From an uncultured Chromatiaceae bacterium (lineage in GTDB: Bacteria; Pseudomonadota; Gammaproteobacteria; Enterobacterales; Alteromonadaceae): DNA of 12,776 bases. A model generated the notes under the pieces. The model was not told where the DNA came from. It did no database searches and worked only from the letters and a program-made list of their open reading frames with translations. The stretch covers positions 1 to 12,776 of the forward strand of contig CAMLNG010000054.1 of NCBI GenBank assembly GCA_946481195.1, in the 5' to 3' direction. Position 1 is the first letter of the stretch, and every line of letters starts with the position of its first letter. Shown piece by piece: positions 1-6,418 of this stretch. The position numbers and the translations under genes were made by a program.

Positions 1-1
1 G

Positions 2-1792
2 GCCCGCAAACTGACGGATACTGAAGCATTTGAAACCGATGCCCAGATCTCGCCAACCGGTCGTTATGTGTCTTTTGTCCGCGAGCAGAATATTTATGTC
101 ATCGATCTCAAATCCGGCAAAGAAACGCAGCTGACTTCGGATGGCAAAGGCACAGTACGTAACGGCATGGCAGAATTCGTCGCCCAGGAAGAAATGGGCC
201 GGATGACCGGTTACTGGTGGGCGCCGGATGACAGCAAAATCGCCTTCACCCAGTTTGATGAGTCGTCCGTGCCGGAAGCGGTGCGTAACGAAATTTATGC
301 GGATGAAATCAAGCTCTATAACCAGCGCTACCCATTTGCCGGCAAAGCAAACGTACGCATCAAGTTAGGCGTGGTCGGGGTTGCTGGCAGTGCGGTGTCA
401 TGGCTTGATTTGGGCAAAGAGCAGGACATGTATTTGCCACGGGTAGAGTGGACTGAAAATCCAAATTTACTGACTTATCAATGGCAAAGCCGCGACCAGC
501 AATTGCTGGAACTCAGACTTGCGGATTTGGCGACGGGGCAGCAAAAAACTTTATTGACTGAAACCAGCAAGACCTGGGTGAATCTGCATGATGATTTGCA
601 TTTTCTGAGCGACAAACAGTCGTTTATCTGGGCGTCTGAGCGTGATGGCTATAAACATCTGTATTTGTATTCACTGCAGGGCGGCGCGCCAAAGCAGCTG
701 ACGTCCGGCAACTGGATAGTTAATCATCTGGAAAGTGTCGATGAAAAAGCCGGGCTGATTTATTTCAGTGGCCGCAAAGACACGCCGCTCGAGAGCCATC
801 TGTACAAAGTGCCGGTACAAGGCGGTGAAATAAAGCGGCTGACCGAGCCGGGGCTGAGCCATCAGGTGGTAGTGGCTAAAGATGGCAGTGGTTTTATCGA
901 TACCGCTTCTGCTGCTGTGAAGCTGCCGACAGTGTCGCTGAAAAACGCCAAAGGGCAAACCGTCACAGTGCTGGAAGCCAATACACTGGATCAACAGCAC
1001 CCGTTGACTCCATACGCGAAAGCGCTGGTGACGCCGCAGTTTGGTACTCTGAAAGCGCAAGATGGTCAGACGCTGCACTATCGGATGTTTAAACCTGCCA
1101 CGCTTGAAGCCGGGAAAAAATATCCGGTGATCGTTGGCGTTTACGGTGGCCCTGGTGCACAGCGTGTGACCAATAGCTGGAGCAGTAAAGACCTGTATTT
1201 CCAATATCTGGTGCAGCAGGGATATATCGTGTTCCAGCTGGATAACCGGGGTTCAGAAAACCGTGGTAAAGCCTTTGAAGATCCGATTTTTGGCAAGCTG
1301 GCTGAAGTGGAGCTGACAGATCAGAAGACCGGTGTCGATTATCTGCGGTCATTAGATTTTGTAGACGCCAAGCGCATCGGTATCTACGGTCATAGTTACG
1401 GTGGTTATATGACTATCATGGCGATGCTGCGTGCCGGTGATTATTTTGCTGCCGGTGTATCTGGTGCGCCGGTAACGGACTGGGCGTTATACGACAGTCA
1501 TTACACAGAGCGCTATTTGGGCCATCCGGCGAAAAATGCGGCCGGTTATCAGGCGAGCTCAGTTTTTCCTTATGTCGGTGGTTTAACAGGTAAGTTGATG
1601 ATTTATCATGGTATGGCGGACGACAACGTGCTGTTTACTCATAGTACTAAGTTGTTTTCTGCACTGCAAAGTCAGGGTAAGCCTTTTGAGATGATGACTT
1701 ATCCTGGCAGTAAACACGCGATGTTTGGTCAACCGGTACAAACGCATTTACACCAGACCATCACAGATTTCTTTAACCGGACTTTGAAATAA
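2..1792 (+). CDS. DPP-IV-like S9 family serine peptidase (5'-truncated)
   Basis: C-terminal 596 residues of a prolyl-oligopeptidase-family (S9B) dipeptidyl aminopeptidase; the frame is open to the window edge, so the start lies outside. An internal GTG at 68 is not the start, because coding continues upstream of it. Numbering from the first codon here, residues 1 to about 340 are the beta-propeller domain, with WWAPD and DES blades and the Glu-Glu pair (E63-E64, AQEEMGR) that in DPP-IV anchors the substrate N-terminus. Residues from about 350 on form the alpha/beta-hydrolase domain. The catalytic triad is visible: Ser465 in GHSYGGYM, Asp540 in MADDNVLF and His572 in GSKHAMFG. Family members are about 740-770 residues, so roughly 150-170 are missing, including any signal peptide. 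The likely role is release of X-Pro dipeptides in the periplasm or outside the cell (family knowledge). The gene ends 42 bases before a bidirectional terminator. Confidence 0.93.
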   Translation, partial: ARKLTDTEAFETDAQISPTGRYVSFVREQNIYVIDLKSGKETQLTSDGKGTVRNGMAEFVAQEEMGRMTGYWWAPDDSKIAFTQFDESSVPEAVRNEIYADEIKLYNQRYPFAGKANVRIKLGVVGVAGSAVSWLDLGKEQDMYLPRVEWTENPNLLTYQWQSRDQQLLELRLADLATGQQKTLLTETSKTWVNLHDDLHFLSDKQSFIWASERDGYKHLYLYSLQGGAPKQLTSGNWIVNHLESVDEKAGLIYFSGRKDTPLESHLYKVPVQGGEIKRLTEPGLSHQVVVAKDGSGFIDTASAAVKLPTVSLKNAKGQTVTVLEANTLDQQHPLTPYAKALVTPQFGTLKAQDGQTLHYRMFKPATLEAGKKYPVIVGVYGGPGAQRVTNSWSSKDLYFQYLVQQGYIVFQLDNRGSENRGKAFEDPIFGKLAEVELTDQKTGVDYLRSLDFVDAKRIGIYGHSYGGYMTIMAMLRAGDYFAAGVSGAPVTDWALYDSHYTERYLGHPAKNAAGYQASSVFPYVGGLTGKLMIYHGMADDNVLFTHSTKLFSALQSQGKPFEMMTYPGSKHAMFGQPVQTHLHQTITDFFNRTLK

Positions 1793-1834
1793 GACGCGGC
1801 CAGTTTGTGGCTCTGGCGTTACAGAAAAAATAAT

Positions 1835-1862
1835 AAAAAGGTCGCTTCGGCGACCTTTTTTT
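1835..1862. terminator. Bidirectional rho-independent terminator
   Basis: A six-base-pair GC stem GGTCGC/GCGACC (1840-1845 with 1850-1855) closes a TTCG tetraloop and is flanked by an A-run (1835-1839) and a T-run (1856-1862), so it reads as a terminator on both strands. It serves the S9 peptidase on the + strand and ldhA, whose stop lies 15 bases away, on the - strand. Confidence 0.9.
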
Positions 1863-1877
1863 ATCGTGGTTGAGTGG

Positions 1878-2885
1878 TCAACGGCAACCGGTAAGTTCGT
1901 TGCTGCACGCTGCGCCTGAATATAACAGCTGCAGGTTATGCACTGTGGTCTGACTGATTTGCGTCAGTGCTTCCCGGGTCAGAAAAGCCTGGTGACCAGT
2001 GATCAGGACATTGGGGAAGGTCAGCAGGCGCTGAAACACTTCGTCGCTAATCAGCTGGTCAGATAAATCTTTGAAAAACAGATCGGCTTCCTGTTCGTAC
2101 ACATCAAGCCCGAGCAAGCCAATTTTCTGATTTTTCAGCGCGGTGATCACAGCTTTAGTATCAATCAGGCCGCCACGGCTGGTGTTAATCAGCATTACAC
2201 CATTTTTCATCTGGGCTAATGACGTGGCATTTATCAGGTGATGGCTGTCTGGTGTCAGCGGACAGTGCAGGCTGATGATATCGCTGTCACGATAAAGCTG
2301 AGCCAAATCAACATAACGGGCAGATGGGGGCAGCAGTGCAGGCTGCGGCTTTGGGTCATAACACAAAATCTGCATGCCAAACCCGTGCAGGATACGCGCT
2401 GTGGCAGCACCAATCCGGCCGGTACCGATCAGGCCGACAGTTTTGCCGGCGAGGTTAAAGCCAATCAGGCCGTTCAGGCTGAAGTTATCATCCCGCACCC
2501 TGTTGTAGGCTTTATGTAGCTTACGATTTAAACATAACATCATCGCGACACAATGTTCAGCGACCGCTTCCGGCGAGTATGCCGGGACTCTGGCAACACG
2601 GATCCCGAGACGATTGGCAGCATCGATATCGACATTATTAAAGCCGGCGCAGCGCAGCGCGACAAAGCCAACACCAAGTTGGTGCAGCGCCTGCAATACT
2701 GCCGCGCTGAGGTCATCATTGACAAACACACAAACGGCCTGACTACCGGCTGCAAACGTCGCCGTCTGCAGATTTAACGCTTCACTGACAAAATGCCATC
2801 TGATGCCCTCAGCTGCAGCCTGACGCAAGAATTCGGCATCATAAGGTTGTGTACTGTAGACCGTTACCTGCAATGTTGCTGGCAT
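1878..2885 (-). CDS. ldhA: Fermentative D-lactate dehydrogenase
   Basis: 335-residue D-isomer-specific 2-hydroxyacid dehydrogenase that reduces pyruvate to D-lactate with NADH in the cytoplasm, regenerating NAD+ when oxygen is short. The NAD-binding Rossmann motif GTGRIG is at residues 154-159, and Asp177 (YDPKP) sits at the end of the second strand, as expected for NAD rather than NADP. The catalytic set is present: Arg237 (TSRGG), Glu266 (VYEQE) and His298 (TGHQAF). The stretch FFKDLSDQLISDEVF followed by LLTFPNVLITGHQAF is characteristic of the LdhA branch and separates it from SerA or PdxB. Length matches the E. coli enzyme (about 329). The start at 2885 has an AGGAG 10 bases upstream. 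It lies 17 bases behind the peroxidase gene, so the two are probably cotranscribed from upstream of 3406. Confidence 0.92.
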   Translation of the reverse strand: MPATLQVTVYSTQPYDAEFLRQAAAEGIRWHFVSEALNLQTATFAAGSQAVCVFVNDDLSAAVLQALHQLGVGFVALRCAGFNNVDIDAANRLGIRVARVPAYSPEAVAEHCVAMMLCLNRKLHKAYNRVRDDNFSLNGLIGFNLAGKTVGLIGTGRIGAATARILHGFGMQILCYDPKPQPALLPPSARYVDLAQLYRDSDIISLHCPLTPDSHHLINATSLAQMKNGVMLINTSRGGLIDTKAVITALKNQKIGLLGLDVYEQEADLFFKDLSDQLISDEVFQRLLTFPNVLITGHQAFLTREALTQISQTTVHNLQLLYSGAACSNELTGCR

Positions 2886-2902
2886 CGACGTTAAACTCCT
2901 GA

Positions 2903-3406
2903 TCAGCTTGTAGCCTGCGGTAATAAAGCCAGTTCAGCTTCAATGGCATCAATAAACTGGTTGGGTCTGGTACGCGGTGCATAACGTTTAACCACCACAC
3001 CGTCTTTATTTACCAGAAATTTAGTGAAATTCCATTTAATCGCGCGGGTTTTCATCAGACCACGGGCCTGATCTTTCAGGTATTCGAACAGCGGATCTGC
3101 ATCCGGGCCATTAACCTGGATTTTGGCCAGCACCGGAAAACTGACGCCGTAGTTGAGCTGGCAAAACTGCTGAATATCCTGATCATTACCGGGTTCCTGA
3201 CCGCCGAACTGATTGCAGGGAAAAGCAATGATCTCTAAACCACGCTGATGGTATTGCTGATACAGCTGCTCTAAATCCTGATATTGTGGCGTAAAACCAC
3301 AACGGCTGGCAGTATTGACTATCAGCAGCACTTTGTCGCGATAGACGGATAAATCCAGCGGGGTGCCTTGCGGGGTGCGAACCTTAAAGTGATGGACGTT
3401 GGCCAT
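2903..3406 (-). CDS. Glutathione peroxidase family thiol peroxidase
   Basis: 167-residue cysteine-type glutathione peroxidase homologue (BtuE/Gpx-like), a cytoplasmic enzyme reducing hydrogen peroxide and organic hydroperoxides. The peroxidatic residue is Cys36 in NTASRCGFT, where selenoenzymes carry Sec. The rest of the active-site tetrad is Gln70 (FGGQEPG), Trp125 and Asn126 (IKWNFTKF). Cys82 (QFCQLNYGVSFP) matches the resolving cysteine of the thioredoxin-dependent members such as yeast Gpx3, and Cys64 lies in FPCNQF. The pattern therefore suggests thioredoxin rather than glutathione as reductant (inference). There is no signal peptide. The start at 3406 has a good AAGAGGA upstream. It is first gene of a two-gene unit with ldhA, and a 14-bp palindrome lies 20 bases upstream of its start codon. 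Confidence 0.92.
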   Translation of the reverse strand: MANVHHFKVRTPQGTPLDLSVYRDKVLLIVNTASRCGFTPQYQDLEQLYQQYHQRGLEIIAFPCNQFGGQEPGNDQDIQQFCQLNYGVSFPVLAKIQVNGPDADPLFEYLKDQARGLMKTRAIKWNFTKFLVNKDGVVVKRYAPRTRPNQFIDAIEAELALLPQATS

Positions 3407-3425
3407 ACATTCCTCTTGTTTGCCT

Positions 3426-3439
3426 CTGTGCCGGCACAG
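3426..3439. repeat. 14-bp perfect palindrome upstream of the peroxidase gene
   Basis: CTGTGCC/GGCACAG is a perfect palindrome without a loop, 20 bases upstream of the start codon at 3406 and in the likely 5' leader. It could be a dimeric-repressor operator; having no spacer, it would fold poorly as an RNA hairpin. No known regulator motif is recognised. Confidence 0.5.
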
Positions 3440-3463
3440 CTCAGGCGCCGGCTTGATACGCGT

Positions 3464-3492
3464 TTGATTGATTTTGCTATTTGTAACATAAA
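3464..3492 (+). promoter_or_regulatory. Possible sigma70-type promoter for the dehydrogenase gene at 3537
   Basis: TTGATT (3464-3469) and CATAAA (3487-3492) are separated by 17 bases, about 45 bases before the start codon. The match to consensus is partial (four of six at the -10), and the surrounding AT-rich divergent region offers alternatives, so this is a weak call. Confidence 0.3.
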
Positions 3493-3536
3493 TTTGTACA
3501 GTGGCGGCTAGCCTGTCACAGAATTAAGTCATTTGT

Positions 3537-4445
3537 ATGTCAGAAAGAACTTCTTTAGCTTCAGAGCCTTGTGTTATCGCTTTTATCGGTTTAGGCGTCA
3601 TGGGCTATCCGATGGCCGGTCATCTGAAAACTGCAGGCCACGATGTAGCTGTGTATAACCGTACTGCGTCCAAGGCCAGTCAATGGGTTACACAATTTCA
3701 GGGCCGTTGCGGCGACACGCCGGCTCAAGCCGCTGTAGGGGCTCAACTGGTGATGCTGTGCGTGGGCAACGATGACGATGTCCGCGCTGTGGTCTACGGT
3801 GAGCAAGGTGTGTTGGCACAGATGCAACCAGGTAGTGTGTTGATTGACCATACCACAGCATCTGCCGATCTGGCGCGTGAGCTGGCGACTGCTTGCGCGG
3901 CGAAAGGTATCGGTTTTCTCGATGCGCCGGTTTCCGGTGGCCAGGCCGGTGCGCAAAATGGTGCTCTGACTATTATGCTGGGTGGTAGTTCTGCCGATTT
4001 TCAGCGCGCCGAGCCGGTGCTGCGGCATTATGCGAAGAGCGCGCGTCTGTTAGGGCCGGCTGGCAGTGGTCAGCTGGCCAAAATGGTGAACCAGATTTGT
4101 ATTGCGGGTGTCGTACAAGGGCTTGCCGAAGCCTTACATTTTGCCCAATGTGCAGATCTGGATGCCAAAGCCGTGCTTGAAGTGATTTCAAAAGGCGCTG
4201 CGCAATCCTGGCAGATGGAAAACCGTGGCAGCACTATGCTGGATGGCCAGTTTGACTTCGGCTTTGCCGTCGACTGGATGCGCAAAGATTTGCAAATCAC
4301 CCTCAGCGAAGCGCGCCGTAACGGCGCGCAGTTACCGCTGACGGCGCTGGTTGATCAATTCTACGCTGAAGTGCAGGCGCTGGGGGGCAACCGGCAGGAC
4401 ACCTCGAGCCTGATCCGTAGGCTGAAAAAGCCGGCAAAGCGCTAA
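3537..4445 (+). CDS. NAD(P)-dependent beta-hydroxyacid dehydrogenase (3-hydroxyisobutyrate dehydrogenase/glyoxylate reductase family)
   Basis: 302-residue member of the beta-hydroxyacid dehydrogenase family (HIBADH, GarR, GLYR). The N-terminal Rossmann fold has GLGVMG at residues 18-23, followed by YNRT at the end of beta-2; an Arg-Thr here is typical of NADPH-preferring members (inference). The substrate-binding segment DAPVSGG is at 129-135. The catalytic Lys182 with Asn185 lies in GSGQLAKMVNQI, and the MRKDLQ segment (Lys250-Asp251) is in the all-helical C-terminal domain. Length is normal. Substrate cannot be fixed from sequence: 3-hydroxyisobutyrate, tartronate semialdehyde, glyoxylate or succinic semialdehyde are all possible, and no valine-degradation genes adjoin it to favour mmsB. 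The start at 3537 has only a weak ribosome-binding site (TAAG), but no alternative start precedes the Rossmann strand. It converges on the small membrane gene with 3 bases between stops. Confidence 0.88.
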   Translation: MSERTSLASEPCVIAFIGLGVMGYPMAGHLKTAGHDVAVYNRTASKASQWVTQFQGRCGDTPAQAAVGAQLVMLCVGNDDDVRAVVYGEQGVLAQMQPGSVLIDHTTASADLARELATACAAKGIGFLDAPVSGGQAGAQNGALTIMLGGSSADFQRAEPVLRHYAKSARLLGPAGSGQLAKMVNQICIAGVVQGLAEALHFAQCADLDAKAVLEVISKGAAQSWQMENRGSTMLDGQFDFGFAVDWMRKDLQITLSEARRNGAQLPLTALVDQFYAEVQALGGNRQDTSSLIRRLKKPAKR

Positions 4446-4448
4446 AGC

Positions 4449-4619
4449 TCAATCGTCGCGCTGCTGCATACTCAGCAGCGCGAGCCCCGATAACAACAGC
4501 AGCGGTACCAGTACCAGCTGACTAAAAACATCTAATTCACTGCGCCAGTTCAGCCACAAAATCAATCCGCTCTGCAATGCCAGAGTCAGCCAGCTGATTT
4601 GTTTCAGACCTAATTTCAT
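4449..4619 (-). CDS. Small two-helix membrane protein, 56 residues, unknown function
   Basis: A short open frame beginning MKLGLKQISW and ending MQQRDD. It is preceded by a consensus Shine-Dalgarno AGGAGG (4626-4631) exactly 6 bases before the ATG, the strongest ribosome-binding site in the window. Two hydrophobic segments are visible, roughly residues 9-25 and 31-51, separated by a short loop with Arg26, Glu28 and Asp30; the C-terminus is charged (QQRDD). With Lys2 and Lys6 before the first helix, both termini probably face the cytoplasm (inference). I do not recognise the family; it resembles the small inner-membrane proteins often missed in annotation. It is divergent from the GlxA-type regulator at 4711 and shares its 91-base control region. 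Evidence for expression is the ribosome-binding site and sensible composition only. Confidence 0.7.
   Translation of the reverse strand: MKLGLKQISWLTLALQSGLILWLNWRSELDVFSQLVLVPLLLLSGLALLSMQQRDD
4456..4483. repeat. 11-bp inverted repeat (strong hairpin) in the small gene's 3' end
   Basis: TCGCGCTGCTG (4456-4466) pairs perfectly with CAGCAGCGCGA (4473-4483) across a six-base loop. It begins 10 bases after the stop of the + strand dehydrogenase gene (4445) and lies inside the last codons of the small membrane gene on the - strand. No T-tract follows on the + strand, so it is not a canonical intrinsic terminator. It could still form the protected 3' end of the dehydrogenase transcript or act through rho. 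Confidence 0.55.
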
Positions 4620-4672
4620 ATTGCACCTCCTGTTGACTGAAATCAGTGTAACCCGGCTGATTTTTGCGCTAT

Positions 4673-4710
4673 AGTGGCATTATTGACACATTATGTGCTG
4701 AAAGTGACAT
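4673..4710. promoter_or_regulatory. Repeat-rich candidate operator in the divergent control region
   Basis: The 91 bases between the small membrane gene and the GlxA-type regulator carry several short repeats: AGTGGCAT (4673-4680) and AGTGACAT (4703-4710), 30 bases apart; CATTAT at 4678 and again at 4689, 11 bases apart; and the inverted repeat CACAT-T-ATGTG (4687-4697). Spacing by whole helical turns is typical of AraC-family half-sites, so autoregulation by the adjacent regulator is plausible. A TATAGT hexamer (4670-4675) is a possible -10 on the + strand but lacks a clear -35. Confidence 0.35.
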
Positions 4711-5691
4711 ATGCGACAAATAGTGATCCTGCTTTATCCCGGCGTAGCACTGGGGCAATTGACCGGCATGGCGGAGATGTTTCGTTTTGCCAATGAGCTG
4801 GCGCGTTACCTGGACCCAGGTGCTGCAACAGAGCGATATCAGGTACGGTTTTACCAGTTTGGCGCTGGCGCTGATTATCAGGCAGACGCTTTGCATATCG
4901 CCTGTGACACGTCGTTACCGGCACAGATAGACGCTTTGTTAATTCCGGGGAGTTACGCACATCAACCTGCCGAACTGGCCGAGGTCACCGCACTGTTTCG
5001 CCGGCACAGTGCCTGGTTCCGCCAACTGACTGCTGCCGGCACCTTGATTGGCGCCGGATGTAACGGTAGTTTTGCGCTGGCATCTACCGGTCTGCTTAAT
5101 GCCGGAGAAGCGACTACCTGCTGGTTTCTCAGTGAGTATTTTCAGCATTTGTTTCCGCAGGTTAAATTAACTCCGGAAGTGACGGTGTGTCGAAGTGGCC
5201 GTTGTTTTACCGCGGGTGCCACCAGTGCCTATTTACAGCTGTGCCTGCAACTTATCACTGAATTTGACGGCAACAGGTTCAGCCGTCAACTGGCTAAAAT
5301 CATGTTAGTGGAACCGGCTTTACAAAGTCAGGCACCATTTATGTCCGTACAACAGATGGTCAGCCATCAGGACGAACGGGTCGCTGCAGTGCAGCTCTAT
5401 CTGCGTAAGCATCTGGCCGAACCGCTGGATTTGCAGCAACTGGCGCAACGCTTTGCGATGAGTGGCAGGACTTTGATCCGCCGGTTTAAATCAGCGACCG
5501 GCGACACACCAATGGCATGGCTGCAAAAGTTGCGGATTGATAAGGCAAAAAGTCTGCTGGAAACCACATTGTTACCACTGGAACAGCTGACGCAACAGGT
5601 TGGTTATGAAGACGTCTCGTCGTTTCGTAAATTGTTCCAGCAACACACACAAATGACACCCAAAGCATATCGGGACCATTTTTATCAGTGA
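4711..5691 (+). CDS. GlxA-type transcriptional regulator: DJ-1/PfpI-like domain plus AraC helix-turn-helix
   Basis: 326 residues in two parts. Residues 1 to about 190 form a class-I glutamine-amidotransferase-like DJ-1/PfpI domain (IVILLYPGVALGQLTG at the start), with Cys117 in the nucleophile-elbow position (IGAGCNGS) and the QAPF segment (207-210) common in this family before the DNA-binding part. Residues about 222-324 are an AraC/XylS double helix-turn-helix, first helices around LDLQQLAQRFAMSGRTLIRRF and the second ending in the family signature VGYEDVSSFRKLFQQHTQMTPKAYR. Family members (GlxA, FtrA, ArgR/GbdR-like) usually sense small nitrogenous metabolites, but ligand and targets are not readable here. 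The start at 4711 has only a weak ribosome-binding site. Divergent from the 56-residue membrane gene, the most obvious target besides itself. Confidence 0.9.
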   Translation: MRQIVILLYPGVALGQLTGMAEMFRFANELARYLDPGAATERYQVRFYQFGAGADYQADALHIACDTSLPAQIDALLIPGSYAHQPAELAEVTALFRRHSAWFRQLTAAGTLIGAGCNGSFALASTGLLNAGEATTCWFLSEYFQHLFPQVKLTPEVTVCRSGRCFTAGATSAYLQLCLQLITEFDGNRFSRQLAKIMLVEPALQSQAPFMSVQQMVSHQDERVAAVQLYLRKHLAEPLDLQQLAQRFAMSGRTLIRRFKSATGDTPMAWLQKLRIDKAKSLLETTLLPLEQLTQQVGYEDVSSFRKLFQQHTQMTPKAYRDHFYQ

Positions 5692-5747
5692 GAACCCGAC
5701 GCGTTAGTGCTCAACTAATCAGCAAAAAAGGTAAATTTAACTAAATA

Positions 5748-5778
5748 TTGTCGCGTGAATTTTCCTGCGTGATACAAT
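5748..5778 (+). promoter_or_regulatory. Extended -10 promoter for the membrane protein gene
   Basis: TGATACAAT (5770-5778) is an extended -10 (TG-n-TACAAT) with a loose -35 TTGTCG (5748-5753) at 19 bases. Transcription would begin near 5785, giving a leader of about 25 bases to the ATG at 5810. This placement argues against translation starting at the upstream in-frame TTG (5780), which would lie before the transcript. Confidence 0.55.
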
Positions 5779-5809
5779 TTTGTTAATTATTCACCTCTCG
5801 TTCGGCGAC

Positions 5810-6313
5810 ATGTCTAGTTTAGAAATTGGTTGGCAACTCTATTTACTGCTGTTTGGTCTGGTGGTTTTTCTACCGGTGCTTGCGATATGGCTATTTTGTC
5901 TGTGGCGACGCTTGCCGCTGCGGCCGGCATTGTGGTCAATGGTCGGCGCCACTATGGTTTATATGGGATTGAGTTGGGGTCTTAGCAGCAACACAGTGAC
6001 ACTGGAAGAAAACCGGCTGGCGCTGCAGGCTGGTTTCTATCATGCGCAAATCGATAATATTGGACTTGCCAGTAGTGCCATTAATGTGTTGCCGCAGGAG
6101 CAACTGGGTGAGTATGCTCCGGTGTTGGCCGTAAACGGTATCCGATTACCGGGTTATCAGGTCGGTTGGTATTTGTTGCAGAATCGCAAACTAGCGTTTG
6201 TGATGATTATCGGTCAACAACATGAAGTCAGTTTAATCCGCTCCGGTGAAATGACTGCAGTGGTTGGCGGAAATGTATTTAACAGCACTGGCAGGCTGGT
6301 TGCAGTGCAATAA
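5810..6313 (+). CDS. Membrane-anchored protein with bacterial PH-like C-terminal domain, function unknown
   Basis: 167 residues from ATG 5810; the frame is open to a TTG at 5780, rejected because the promoter -10 abuts it. Two hydrophobic helices are clear, about residues 8-32 and 38-58, with a basic WRRLPLR turn between them. A soluble tail from about 62 to 167 follows. Residues 62-145 (TVTLEENRL, then NGIRLPGYQVGWYLLQNRKLAFVMI) resemble the bacterial PH-like fold found after transmembrane helices in small membrane proteins; the NG-x-R-LPGY-x-VGW motif is the main clue. This assignment is from memory of the family pattern, not a search. No ribosome-binding site of note precedes the ATG. It probably has its own promoter, and it ends 1 base before the stem of a bidirectional terminator. 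Confidence 0.75.
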   Translation: MSSLEIGWQLYLLLFGLVVFLPVLAIWLFCLWRRLPLRPALWSMVGATMVYMGLSWGLSSNTVTLEENRLALQAGFYHAQIDNIGLASSAINVLPQEQLGEYAPVLAVNGIRLPGYQVGWYLLQNRKLAFVMIIGQQHEVSLIRSGEMTAVVGGNVFNSTGRLVAVQ

Positions 6314-6314
6314 A

Positions 6315-6344
6315 TAATAAAGGTCGCAGTAGCGACCTTTATTA
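6315..6344. terminator. Bidirectional rho-independent terminator
   Basis: A 13-base-pair stem (6315-6327 with 6332-6344) around an AGTA loop, with GC core GGTCGC/GCGACC and A/T flanks that give U-rich 3' ends on both strands. It terminates the membrane protein gene (+) directly after its stop and the liu-sco operon (-), whose last stop is about 75 bases away. The GC core is identical to that of the terminator at 1835-1862. Confidence 0.88.
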
Positions 6345-6418
6345 ATTCCACCGGCTCTGGTTGACTGAGCATGCTGCCAAGTGCAGTTCAGCACGGTTCG
6401 GTGATGCGTTTTAATCCT

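Noticed and set aside
68..70. GTG as start of the S9 peptidase
   Set aside because: The same frame is open and reads as propeller sequence (ISPTGRYVSF) through to the window edge, so the gene is truncated rather than starting here.
671..1204. 177-codon open frame antisense to the S9 peptidase
   Set aside because: Lies wholly opposite the conserved propeller/hydrolase coding sequence, with no domain or ribosome-binding support.
3440..3452. Overlapping GGCGCC and GCCGGC palindromes near the peroxidase start
   Set aside because: Six-base palindromes are expected by chance in GC-rich leader sequence; only the adjacent 14-bp palindrome was kept.
5700..5720. TTAGT/ACTAA inverted repeat after the GlxA-type regulator as a terminator
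   Set aside because: Only five weak pairs and no T-tract directly after it; too unstable to call.
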